The notes under the pieces were generated by a model that searched no databases, was not told the origin of the DNA, and worked only from the letters and a program-made list of their open reading frames with translations. From assembly GCA_030386875.1 (NCBI GenBank), contig CM059579.1, positions 89,346,253-89,410,252 of the forward strand: a stretch of 64,000 nt of DNA, read 5' to 3'. Numbering within the stretch: the first letter of the stretch is position 1; each line of letters starts with the position of its first letter. The translations under genes and the position numbers were made by a program. The stretch is from Morinoia aosen. Its lineage: Eukaryota; Arthropoda; Malacostraca; Amphipoda; Talitridae. Shown here in pieces: positions 1-11,400 of this stretch.

Positions 1-2345
1 CTACACCTTCTCTCCACACCTTCCTCTCTACTCCTCCTCTCTACACCTTCTCTCTACACCTTCCTCTCTACACCCTTCCTCCTCTTCACACCTTCCTCTC
101 TACACCTTCCTCTCTACACCTTCCTCTCTACACCTTCCTCTCTACACCTTCCTCTCTACACCTTCCTCTCTACACCTTCCTCTCTACACCTTCCTCTCTA
201 CACCTTCCTCTCTACACCTTCCTCTCTACACCTTCCTCTCTACACCTTCCTCTCTACACCTTCCTCTCTACACCTTCCTCTCTACACCTTCCTCTCCTAC
301 ACCTTCCTCTCTACACCTTCCTCTCTACACCTTCCTCTCTACACCTTCCTCTCTACACCTTCCTCTCTACACCTTCCTCTCTACACCTTCCTCTCTACAC
401 CTTCCTCTCTACACCTTCCTCTCTACACCTTCCTCTCTACACCTTCCTCTCTACACCTTCCTCTCTAACACCTTCCTCTCTACACCTTCCTCTCTACACC
501 TTCCTCTCTACAACCTTCCTCTCTACACCTTCCTCTCTACACCTTCCTCTCTACACCTTCCTCTTACACCTTCCTCTCTACACCTTCCTCTCTACACCTT
601 CCTCTCTACACCTTCCTCTCTACACCTTCCTCTCTACACCTTCCTCTCTACACCTTCCTCTCTACACCTTCCTCTCTACACCTTCCTCTCTACAACCTTC
701 CTCTCTACACCTTCCTCTCTACACCTTCCTCTCTACACCTTCCTCTCTACACCTCTCTGAACACCTTCCTCTCTACAACCTTCCTCTCTACACCTTCCTC
801 TCACACCTTCCTCTCTACACCTTCCTCTCTACACCTTCCTCTCTACACCTTCCTCTCTACACCCTTCCTCTCTACACCTTCCTCTCTACACCTTCCTCTC
901 TACACCTTCCTCTCTACACCTTCCTCTCCACACCTTCCTCTCTACAACCTTCCTCTCTACACCTTCCTCTCTACACCTTCCTCTCCACACCTTCCTCTCT
1001 ACACCTTCCTCTCTACACCTTCCTCTCTACACCTTCCTCTCTACACCTTCCTCTCTACACCTTCCTCTCTACACCTTCCTCTCTACACCTTCCTCTCTAC
1101 ACCTTCCTCTCTACACCTTCCTCTCTACACCTTCCTCTCTACACCTTCCTCTCTACAACCTTCCTCTCTACACCTTCCTCTCTACACCTTCCTCTCTACA
1201 CCTTCCTCTCTACACCTTCCTCTCTACACCTTCCTCTCTACACACCTTCCTCTCTACACCTTCCTCTCCACACCTTCCTCTCTACACCTTCCTCTCTACA
1301 CCTTCCTCTCTACACCTTCCTCTCCACACCTTCCTCTCTACACCTTCCTCTCTACACCTTCCTCTCTACACCTTCCTCTCTACACCTTCCTCTCCACACC
1401 TTCCTCTCTACACCTTCCTCTCTACACCTTCCTCTCTACACCTTCCTCTCTACACCTTCCTCTCTACACCTTCCTCTCCACACCTTCCTCTCTACACCTT
1501 CCTCTCTACACCTTCCTCTCTACACCTTCCTCTCCACACCTTCCTCTCTACACCTTCCTCTCCACACCTTCCTCTCTACACCTTCCTCTCTACACCTTCC
1601 TCTCTACACCTTCCTCTCTACACCTTCCTCTCTACACCTTCCTCTCTACACCTTCCTCTCTACACCTTCCTCTCCACACCTTCCTCTCTACACCTTCCTC
1701 TCTACACCTTCCTCTCTACACCTTCCTCTCCACACCTTCCTCTCTACACCCTCCTCTCTACACCTTCCTCTCTACACCTTCCTCTCTACACCTTCCTCTC
1801 CACACCTTCCTCTCTACACCTTCCTCTCTACACCTTCCTCTCCACACCTTCCTCTCCACACCTTCCTCTCTACACCTTCCTCTCTACACCTTCCTCTCCA
1901 CACCTTCCTCTCCACACCTTCCTCTCTACACCTTCCTCTCTACACCTTCCTCTCTACACCTTCCTCTCTCCACCTTCCTCTCTACACCTTCCTCTCTACA
2001 CCTTCCTCTCTACACCTTCCTCTCTACACCTTCCTCTCTACACCCTCCTCTCTACACCTTCCTCTCTACACCTTCCTCTCTACACCTTCCTCTCCACACC
2101 TTCCTCTCCACACCTTCCTCTCTACACCTTCCTCTCTACACCTTCCTCTCTACACCTTCCTCTCCACACCTTCCTCTCCACACCTTCCTCTCTACACCTT
2201 CCTCTCTACACCTTCCTCTCTACACCTTCCTCTCTACACCTTCCTCTCTACACCTTCCTCTCTACACCTTCCTCTCCACACCTTCCTCTCCACACCTTCC
2301 TCTCTACACCTTCCTCTCTACACCTTCCTCTCTACACCCTCCTCT
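1..2345. repeat. 14-bp minisatellite array (CTACACCTTCCTCT)n
   Basis: About 165 head-to-tail copies of CTACACCTTCCTCT. The array starts before the window. A C variant of the unit (TCCACACC in place of TCTACACC) is rare before about 920 and becomes common afterwards, so the array has internal sub-families. Occasional one-base insertions (ACAACC, ACACCC) interrupt the phase. One strand is almost pure pyrimidine plus A. No coding signal is seen. Confidence 0.97.
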
Positions 2346-2486
2346 CTACTGCCCCCTCTCTACAACCCCCGTCATACGAGCGTCTGCTCACATACGATGC
2401 TCACACGCCGCGATGGACATCAGAGATGAACTGAACAGAGCGCTACAATTTCACACCTGAGATCTGAAGAACGCGAATGCATCAGT
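2346..2486. other. Short non-repetitive stretch between satellite and transposon
   Basis: Apparently unique sequence of about 140 bp. It has no exon that I can support, although a short 5' exon of the downstream esterase could be missed here. Confidence 0.4.
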
Positions 2487-3275
2487 ATTAAGGCCCCACA
2501 CACCACACGCGCCACGAGCCGAGCTTTAGCAAACAAGCCGAGCCCCGAGCCAGTTCGTGTAGTGTGTGGGCATGTCGAGCCGAGCCACGAGCCGCGCAAT
2601 CAGGCTCGTGGCTCGGCTCGTGCTGATCTGTCACTTCCAGATATTTGGCCTGGCTTGCGGCTCGGCTCGGGTAGTGTGTGGTGGCAAATTTGCACGAGCC
2701 GAGCCTGAGGTCAGCTTAGTGCATAATGTTAACGAATTTTTCTTTTTCAGAAAGTGTTTGATGTACGACGCACTACAGAATTTCAAGTGTGATGAAAGTA
2801 TATTGAATAAAAGTGAATATGGATAAGAAAGATTTTTTGTGGAATTTATTGAACTTTTTCGAAGTTATCCTTGTCTGTGGAAAGTGAAAAGTCAAGACTA
2901 TTCAAACAAAGTATAAAAAAAACGAAGCATATGGTGTCTTGGTCTTGGTTCCTCAACAATGAATTCTTCCTTTTTATAAATGGGGTCATCATTGATAGCA
3001 ATTCCAAGTACGTTGATTCATCCATTCTCAAGTAATTAGCGTAGTCTCGAGGCTCTAGTCTCAATTCTTGAATTAACTGGCCATGAGACAGTTCTCCCCT
3101 CTTCAATAGCCAAGACTTGCACCATTTAGACCTTTTTCGAGGTTGTTTAGCGCCTAAAGCAAATTGCAATCTCTAATCGGTCATCTGAATCGGAATCGGA
3201 GAAGTTCATGTTGTCTCTAGAAAAACACTTGCAAACTAATGCTCGGCTCGTGTAATGTGTGGGGAGGCAGTAAGC
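2487..3275 (-). mobile_element. PIF/Harbinger-type element, left part with transposase N-terminal remnant
   Basis: The left terminus reads GGCCCCACACACCACACGCG just after TTAA. It is matched in reverse by GGCGCGTGTAGTGTGGGGGGGCC followed by TTAA near 5204-5226, so 2487-5226 behaves as one element with terminal inverted repeats. Both ends are full of GCTCGGCTCGTG-type subterminal repeats. On the minus strand, 3208-2846 encodes a short acidic start (MNFSDSDSDD). After a frame change comes a segment with LSHGQLIQELRLEPRDYANY and LRMDESTYLELLSMMTPFI, which resembles the N-terminal helix-rich region of Harbinger transposases. No DDE catalytic domain follows, so the copy is decayed or non-autonomous. 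A further terminus-like block lies at 3239-3275. The Harbinger assignment comes from this remnant. The TTA/TAA or TTAA target length cannot be settled here. Confidence 0.6.
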
Positions 3276-3286
3276 CCGAGCCGAGC

Positions 3287-5145
3287 CTTGAACTTGAACT
3301 TGAACTTGAAATTGAGGGCCGACAGCGTCGGGGCCTTTGTAACGGCCTACAATTCCCTCCACAGTTATCACACAAAGAGTTCAGCGCCTGGTACCAGACT
3401 TGTCCACTAAACTACTCAGGATTTACCAATCCTTCACAAGCTGCCATTGGATGGCGTCACTGGGATAGCCAGTGCGTCAAAACACCATCCCCAGGCATAT
3501 TGGGTCATTACTGACCATTCTACCTGACTGGCTCATTCCAGTCACTGTCTCTTACTCCAGGCACGCACAAGAAACAATTTCATAGCTTCAATGATACTCA
3601 AATTGCACTCCTGATCCAATCCAGCAAGACAGCTCATACCGCAATCGTCTTCAGCACATCTGGCATACCACTCATTCTCTCCATACTGCTCAAGCACCAC
3701 ATTCATAAAACTTTCTCTCTCTTGCTCATACTTACTACATTCCAGCACAAAATGCTCAATTGTTTCCTCCACTCCACTAATACACTGCCGACATAATCTG
3801 TTATTATTCTCATTCCACCTCCATGTACGTCTGTTCACACTCAATGACTTACATCTCACAGCAAACAAGAGTTGACTTCCAAAACTACCATCATAGAACA
3901 TCTCAAACTTAGGTGCTTCTTTTTTCATATACCAGTCAAGTGTAGGCTTCCGCACCATGCTAAGCCTCCACTTATTCAATCCATACTCTTTTGTTTTCCT
4001 CTCAATCTCTTTCTTCCACCTCTTGCAGTCCCACTCAGGCCCTACACCTCCAGGATTTATTAAACTCCAGTCATCCACAGGTCTCCCAATTCTAACATGA
4101 ATAATCTTTTGCATACTAAGCTTCCTTGCATGCCCCCAACACACTTTCTCCCAATAGCTTACACTCAGATTCCATTCAAAAATTCGCTTTACCCATCTGC
4201 TATTCTGCATTCTTTCAATTCTCACCTTATAATTCAGCACTGCCTTCATCATTCTTTCTGAAAATAGGCTCCACCCAAGGTCACCTCTAATGGCTTCTGT
4301 AGCTGTCCATTTTGGAGCACCCAATGCTAACCGTCCTACCTTATTTTGTATTACATCCAGCTTTTCAAGTTCACTTCCATTCCAGGCAAGAGCACTCATA
4401 CCATACATAACACTAGGTACAGCAACATACTTCCACATTCCTCTCACACATTCATACTTGTTTGCTCTGTATCTGGCCACGCTACTTAATCGTCCACTCC
4501 ACTGCATAGCTTTTGCCACTTTCTCACCCTTAGTTCTAGTGCATCCATCTTCACTTATCATACAACCTAGATATTTGTATTCTTTTGTTCTACCTATTCT
4601 GATTTCTCCAATATTCCACAGTCTGTCTCTATCAGTCTCATCACTATTTATAACCATAACCTTGCTTTTGTCAGCACCGAAGTTCATCTTGAAATCTGTA
4701 CTATATCCGTTCACAATGTCAAGCATCCTTTGCAGTTCATGTCCACATCCACTAACCACAACCACATCATCAGCATACAACAAACAGCTCAGTCTCTCAT
4801 TACCAACTTTCAGTCCTAAGCCACTCCTTCTCAGTCGAACTGCTAATTCTTCTGTGTACAATCCAAACAACAGGGGAGACAGAGTACAGCCCTGTCTCAC
4901 TCCTCTAACACTCCTCACTTGCCCCGTTTCCAAATTTCCTAACCTGTATATAGCGCTTGTGTTCTCATACAGACTTTGTACAATTTTTACTATTTTTCTG
5001 CTAAACCCAACTTTTCTCAAAACTTCAAAGAGCCTAACCCGATCCACTCTGTCATACGCTTTTTCAATATCCAGGAATGCTAAATACACCTTCTTATCAT
5101 CCTTCCTCATTCGCTCAATTATTTCACTCACTACAAACAGCTTGG
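3287..5145 (-). mobile_element. 5'-truncated LINE inserted in the Harbinger-type element
   Basis: Non-LTR retrotransposon fragment on the minus strand. The coding part runs to a stop at 3542, followed by about 250 bp of 3' UTR. It ends in about four copies of a 6-bp repeat (CTTGAA on the plus strand, 3287-3312), like the short tandem tails of some LINE clades. The 5' break lies near 5140-5150, where the open frame runs into GC-rich Harbinger sequence. Truncation at the 5' end is typical of target-primed reverse transcription. I could not assign the clade. Confidence 0.8.
3542..5140 (-). pseudogene. LINE reverse transcriptase, C-terminal fragment (open frame)
   Basis: The open frame of about 530 residues carries reverse transcriptase motifs in order: AFLDIEKAYDRVDR (motif A, catalytic Asp), RQGCTLSPLLFGLYTEEL (motif B) and LLYADDVVVVS (motif C, YADD). 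KYLGCMISEDG and the thumb region follow. A Cys/His cluster near the C-terminus (CRQC, then H and C after TIEHFVLEC) is typical of LINE ORF2 tails. The endonuclease and the first reverse transcriptase blocks are absent, so it cannot be an autonomous element. The frame is otherwise intact, which suggests a fairly recent insertion. The upstream extension to a nominal start in the GC-rich transposon end is chance read-through. Confidence 0.85.
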
Positions 5146-5226
5146 CGCGAGCCAAGCAGGCTCGCGCGAGCCTCAGGCCCTGCTCGCGGCTCGGCTCGTG
5201 GCGCGTGTAGTGTGGGGGGGCCTTAA
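5146..5226. repeat. Right terminus of the Harbinger-type element
   Basis: Block of GCGCGAGCC and GCTCGGCTCGTG motifs ending GTGTAGTGTGGGGGGGCC then TTAA. It is the inverted match of the terminus at 2487-2525. The next esterase splice acceptor AG is at 5243-5244, so the element end replaces or abuts the normal polypyrimidine tract. Confidence 0.65.
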
Positions 5227-5244
5227 CTCGTGGCTTCATGGCAG

Positions 5245-5441
5245 GGGGTTGCCGTACGCTGCGGCTCCGGTGGGGGACCTGCGCTGGGCGCCCCCTCAGC
5301 CCCTGGAGGGGGTGTGGCCAGGGGGGTCAGCAGACGGGCGCAGGCACAAGAGCTTCTGTCCTCAGTACGACCACGATCAAAACAAGGTCGTCGGCAGCGA
5401 GGACTGCCTCTTCCTCAACGTCTACACGCCCTTCTTACCGA
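5245..5441 (+). CDS. Esterase visible exon 1
   Basis: The acceptor GGCAG ends at 5244. The exon begins with the third base of a codon, then [14 protein letters not shown] and [12 protein letters not shown], conserved N-terminal blocks of the family including the Cys of EDCL. The donor A/GTCAGT at 5442 leaves phase 1. A rival donor CAG/GTGTAC at 5456 leaves phase 0 and does not match exon 2. The previous exon is not found in the window. Confidence 0.85.
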
Positions 5442-8400
5442 GTCAGTGCCAGGTGTACGATTTTATGCATGTGGTGATGTTTTGTCATCCATCAGTCGTC
5501 AGCCTTGAAAATTTGATTTATCACTTGCCTTGCGTGGAAATGCTTAATTGTACCGTATAATAGTGTTCTTGTGGTCAGAGGAAATATTATTAGTTTATTT
5601 AGTAATTTTATCATATCTTTATTTTTAAGGAATCAAATATTTATCCATAGAACTGTTGAATAGTTTAATTAAAATTGGTAACCTTTCTAATAGGAGAACA
5701 CTTGTAAAGAATAGCAAAATGCACTTTTTTAAATAATCTCGATTCATATTGTATTTGGTACGTACAGTGAGCCTTCACTTTCCTAATATTCAGGAACGAC
5801 GGCCCCTCTTCTGCCGGTGCTGGTGTTCATCCACGGAGGGGCGTACACGAGAGGAGCAGCGTCCTCCCACGGCCCCCAGCGGCTCATGACTGAAGACATC
5901 GTCGTCGTCACCATGAACTACAGGCTCGGCGTTCTGGGTCAGCTGACACTCTTGGGGTATCACTTTCGTGCAAGAAAATATCAAATGACATGTGTTTTAA
6001 GTGCTTTTTAAAAACATTTGCTTCAACTTTAAAAATTATTGCAACAGAAAATGAAGTGTGTTAGAAGTGCTTATTAAAAAAATTTGCTTCCATTTTACAA
6101 ATTAGTGCAAAAACTGAAACGTGTCATTGGACAGTTGCGATGGGTCAGGATTTTTCAAAAAAGATTCATACCAGTGCAGGGTTTCAAATTTAGTGTTATA
6201 TTTTTACAAAATTTTGTAACATCGTTAACTATTGTGGATCAAATAAATACTCTCGCCAGGATCATAAATTTTGTAATTGTATATCAAACAACTACTTGCA
6301 TGTGAAGAACATTAAAATTGCCATAACTCTACGGTGTTTGCTCCTGATACTCAACTATATTTAACCAGCAAAAACTTTAAGTAGGGGTCTAATTAATTTT
6401 TATTTATATTCAAATTTTAGCTCAATTAATCAACTAGGTATCGTGTGCAATGTAGTAAACTAAATAAATATGTATACATAAATATGAATGATATATTATG
6501 ATACGTAAAAATTTTTTATGTTTTCATTAATTCATCAATTTATTTTACTACAATGCATACGATACTTAGTTGTTCATTTGAGGTAGAATTCAAATAAAAA
6601 TAAATTAGAAGCCCGCTAAAAATATTTCGCGTCTAATAGATAGTTTAAATATAAGGAGTTAACTCCGTAGACTTTTAGTAAATTTTAATTTCTTCACATG
6701 TAAGTAGATATTTTAAAAAAAATTCCAACGCTTTTGATCCTAGCTAGATTACTTATTTGATCTGGAATATTCAATGATGTTACTAAATTTTACGAGAACT
6801 AACATTTAAAACCTGCAGTTCTCTGAATCTTTTTTTGAAAAAAATCCTGACTCGATCGCAACTGTACTGGTATACAGGACTGAAACTAGATTTCCGGACA
6901 AGTAATTTGGACTTCATTGACTCAATTTTTTTTATTCGAGCATATGTGAGATCGTTGATGTTGTCATTGGAAGTCCGTTATCATCGTGGAGGTCCTAAAA
7001 AATGACAAAAAACGTTCTTCCCATCGTCACACTTAGAGCGTTTATATCAGGAGCTGCATTTCTGTAGACGTGAATGGAAATTCAAGTTATTTTGAGGAGC
7101 GTTATCATATTGCTTATAATTACTAGAATCACCAGAATAATTTCCCCCTGTTTTGATACTTTAAAGAAAGGATTTATTCATTGGTTTCCTTTCTTCATTT
7201 TGTGTTCCTTTATCAGATTATGTTCCCTCGAGAATTTCTTGATTCTTTTGCCCATATTAAGGAAGAAGTTCTTATTTTACGATAAATTTGCTTTCACTCA
7301 ATCGACAGTTTCTGATTTTTGCATCTATTTTTCGCTGAATTCGCTCACTCGGTCGCATGTGAATTTTGCAGGTTTCCTGAGCGACGGAACGGAGGAGCTG
7401 GCGGGCAACTACGGCGCGCTGGACCAGGTGGCCGCCCTGCAGTGGGTGCGGGACCACATCCGGTGAGGGGCGGGCTGTTGCTGGCAACTCTGGCACTTTG
7501 TCGCAGTTCCTCTTTTAACTTTGAATAAACTTGGTTGCTGCCCCTCTTTCAACTTTGAATGAACTTGGTTGCTGCCCCTCTTTCAACTTTGAATAAACTT
7601 GGTTGCTGCCCCTCTTTCAACTTTGAATAAACTTGGTTGCTGCCCCTCTTTCAACTTTGAATAAACTTGGTTGCTGCCCCTCTTTCAACTTTGAATAAAC
7701 TTGGTTGCTGCCCTTCTTTCAACTTTGAATAAACTTGGTTGCTGCCCCTCTTTCAACTTTGAATAAACTTAGTTGCTGCCCCTCTTTCAACTTTGAATAA
7801 ACTTGGTTGCTGCCCCTCTTTCAACTTTGAATAAACTTGGTTGCTGCCCCTCTTTCAACTTTGAATAAACTTGGTTGCTGCCCCTCTTTCAACTTTGAAT
7901 AAACTTGGTTGCTGCCCCTCTTTCAACTTTGAATAAACTTGGTGGCTGCCCCTCTTTCAACTTTGAATAAACTTGCTTGCTGCCCCTCTTTCGACTTTGG
8001 ATAAACTTGCTTGCTGCCCCTCTTTCAACTTTGAATAAACTTGCTTGCTGCCCCTCTTTCAACTTTGAATAAACTTGCTTGCTGCCCCTCTTTCAACTTT
8101 GAATAAACTTGCTTGCTGCCCCTCTTTCAACTTTGAATAAACTCGTTTGCTGCCCCTCTTTCAACTTTGAATAAACTTGGTTGCTGCCCCTCTTTCAACT
8201 TTGAATAAACTTGGTTGCTGCCCCTCTTTCAACTTTGAATAAACTTGGTTGCTGCCCCTCTTTCAACTTTGAATAAACTTGCTTGCTGCCCCTCTTTCAA
8301 CTTTGAATAAACTTGCTTGCTGCCCCTCTTTCAACTTTGAATAAACTTGCTTGTTGCCCCTCTTTCAACTTTGAATAAACTTGCTTGCTGCCCCTCTTTC

Positions 8401-11400
8401 AACTTTGAATAAACTTGCTTGCTGCCCCTCTTTCAACTTTGAATAAACTTGCTTGCTGCCCCTCTTTCAACTTTGAATAAACTTGGGTACTGCCCCTCTT
8501 TCAACTTTGAATAAACTTGGGTACTGCCCCTCTTTCAACTTTGAATAAACTTGGGTACTGCCCTTCTTTCAACTTTGAATAAACTTGATTGCTGCCGCTC
8601 TTTCAACTTTGAATAAACTTGATTGCTGCCCTTCTTTCAATTTTGAATAAACTTGGTTGCTGCCCCTCTTTCAACTTTGAATAAACTTGCTTGCTGCCTC
8701 TCTTTCAACTTTGAATAAACTTGCTTGCTGCCCCTCTTTCAACTTTGAATAAACTTGCTCGCTGCCCCTCTTTCAACTTTGAATAAACTTAAGTACTGCC
8801 CCTCTTTCAACTTTGAATAAACTTGGGTACTGCCCCTCTTTCAACTTTGAATAAACTTGGGTACTGCCCCTCTTTCAACTTTGAATAAACTTGGGTTCTG
8901 CCCCTCTTTCAACTTTGAATGAACTTGGGTACTGCCCTTCTTTCAACTTTGAATAAACTTGGGTACTGCCCTTCTTTCAACTTTGAATAAACTTGATTGC
9001 TGCCCCTTTTTCAACTTTGAATAAACTTGATTGCTGCCGCTCTTTCAACTTTAAATAAACTTGCTTGCTGCCCCTCTTTCAATTCTGAATAAACTTGGTT
9101 GCTGCCCCTCTTTCAATTCTGAATAAACTTGCTTGCTGCCCCTCTTTCAACTTTGAATAAACTTGCTTGCTGCCCCTCTTTCAACTTTGAATAAACTTGC
9201 TTGCTGCCCCTCTTTCAACTTTGAATAAACTTGCTTGCTGCCCCTCTTTCAACTTTGAATAAACTTGCTTGCTGCCCCTCTTTCAACTTTGAATAAACTT
9301 GCTTGCTGCCCCTCTTTCAACTTTGAATAAACTTGCTTGCTGCCCCTCTTTCAACTTTGAATAAACTTGCTTGCTGCCCCTCTTTCAACTTTGAATAAAC
9401 TTGCTTGCTGCCCCTCTTTCAACTTTGAATAAACTTGCTCGCTGAACCTCTTTCAACTTTGAATAAACTCGCTTGCTGCCCCTCTTTCAACTTTGAATAA
9501 ACTTGCTTGCTGCCCCTCTTTCAACTTTGAATAAACTTGCTTGCTGCCCCTCTTTCAACTTTGAATAAACTTGCTTGCTGCCCCTCTTTCAACTTTGAAT
9601 AAACTTGCTTGCTGCCCCTCTTTCAACTTTGAATAAACTTGCTTGCTGCCCCTCTTTCAACTTTGAATAAACTTGCTTGCTGCCCCTCTTTCAACTTTGA
9701 ATAAACTTGGTTGCTGCCCCTCTTTCAACTTTGAATAAACTTGGTTGCTGCCCCTCTTTCAACTTTGAATAAACTTGGTTGCTGCCCCTCTTTCAACTTT
9801 GAATAAACTTGGTTGCTGCCCCTCTTTCAACTTTGAATAAACTTGGTTGCTGCCCCTCTTTCAACTTTGAATAAACTTGGTTGCTGCCCCTCTTTCAACT
9901 TTGAATAAACTTGGTTGCTGCCCCTCTTTCAACTTTGAATAAACTTGGTTGCTGCCCCTCTTTCAACTTTGAATAAACTTGGTTGCTGCCCCTCTTTCAA
10001 CTTTGAATAAACTTGGTTGCTGCCCCTCTTTCAACTTTGAATAAACTTGGTTGCTGCCCCTCTTTCAACTTTGAATAAACTTGGTTGCTGCCCCTCTTTC
10101 AACTTTGAATAAACTTGGTTGCTGCCCCTCTTTCAACTTTAAATAAACTTGCTTGCTGCCCCTCTTTCAACTTTAAATAAACTTGCTTGCTGCCCCTCTT
10201 TCAACTTTAAATAAACTTGCTTGCTGCCCCTCTTTCAACTTTAAATAAACTTGCTTGCTGCCCCTCTTTCAACTTTGAATAAACTTGCTTGCTGCCCCTC
10301 TTTCAACTTTAAATAAACTTGCTTGCTGCCCCTCTTTCAACTTTAAATAAACTTGCTTGCTGCCCCTCTTTCAATTCTGAATAAACTTGGTTGCTGCCCC
10401 TCTTTCAACTTTGAATAAACTCTCTTGCTGCACCTCTTTCAACTTTGAATAAACTTGCTTGCTGCCCCTCTTTCAACTTTGAATGAACTTGCTTGCTGCC
10501 CCTCTTTCAACTTTGAATAAACTTGGTTGCTGCCCCTCTTTCAACTTTGAATAAACTTGCTTGCTGCCCCTCTTTCAACTTTGAATAAACTTGCTTGCTG
10601 CCCCTCTTTCAACTTTGAATAAACTTGCTTGCTGCCCCTCTTTCAACTTTGAATAAACTTGCTTGCTGCCCCTCTTTCAACTTTGAATAAACTTGCTTGC
10701 TGCCCCTCTTTCAACTTTGAATAAACTTGCTTGCTGCCCCTCTTTCAACTTTGAATAAACTTGCTTGCTGCCCCTCTTTCAACTTTGAATAAACTCGCTT
10801 GCTGCCCCTCTTTCAACTTTGAATAAACTTGCTTGCTGCCCCTCTTTCAACTTTGAATAAACTTGCTTGCTGCCCCTCTTTCAACTTTGAATAAACTTGC
10901 TTGCTGCCCCTCTTTCAACTTTGAATAAACTTGCTTGCTGCCCCTCTTTCAACTTTGAATAAACTTGCTTGCTGCCCCTCTTTCAACTTTGAATAAACTT
11001 GCTTGCTGCCCCTCTTTCAACTTTGAATAAACTTGGGTACTGCCCCTCTTTCAACTTTGAATAAACTTGGGTACTGCCCCTCTTTCAACTTTGAATAAAC
11101 TTGGGTACTGCCCCTCTTTCAACTTTGAATAAACTTGGGTACTGCCCTTCTTTCAACTTTGAATAAACTTGATTGCTGCCGCTCTTTCAACTTTGAATAA
11201 ACTTGATTGCTGCCCTTCTTTCAATTTTGAATAAACTTGGTTGCTGCCCCTCTTTCAACTTTGAATAAACTTGGTTGCTGCCCCTCTTTCAACTTTGAAT
11301 AAACTTGCTTGCTGCCCCTCTTTCAACTTTGAATAAACTTGCTTGCTGCCCCTCTTTCAACTTTGAATAAACTTGCTCGCTGCCCCTCTTTCAACTTTGA

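Noticed and set aside
1..2345. CRISPR-like array
   Set aside because: The units are contiguous 14-bp repeats without spacers, in a eukaryotic intron/exon context.
4290..5210. 306-residue plus-strand open frame
   Set aside because: It is the antisense shadow of the LINE reverse transcriptase frame and has no domain of its own.
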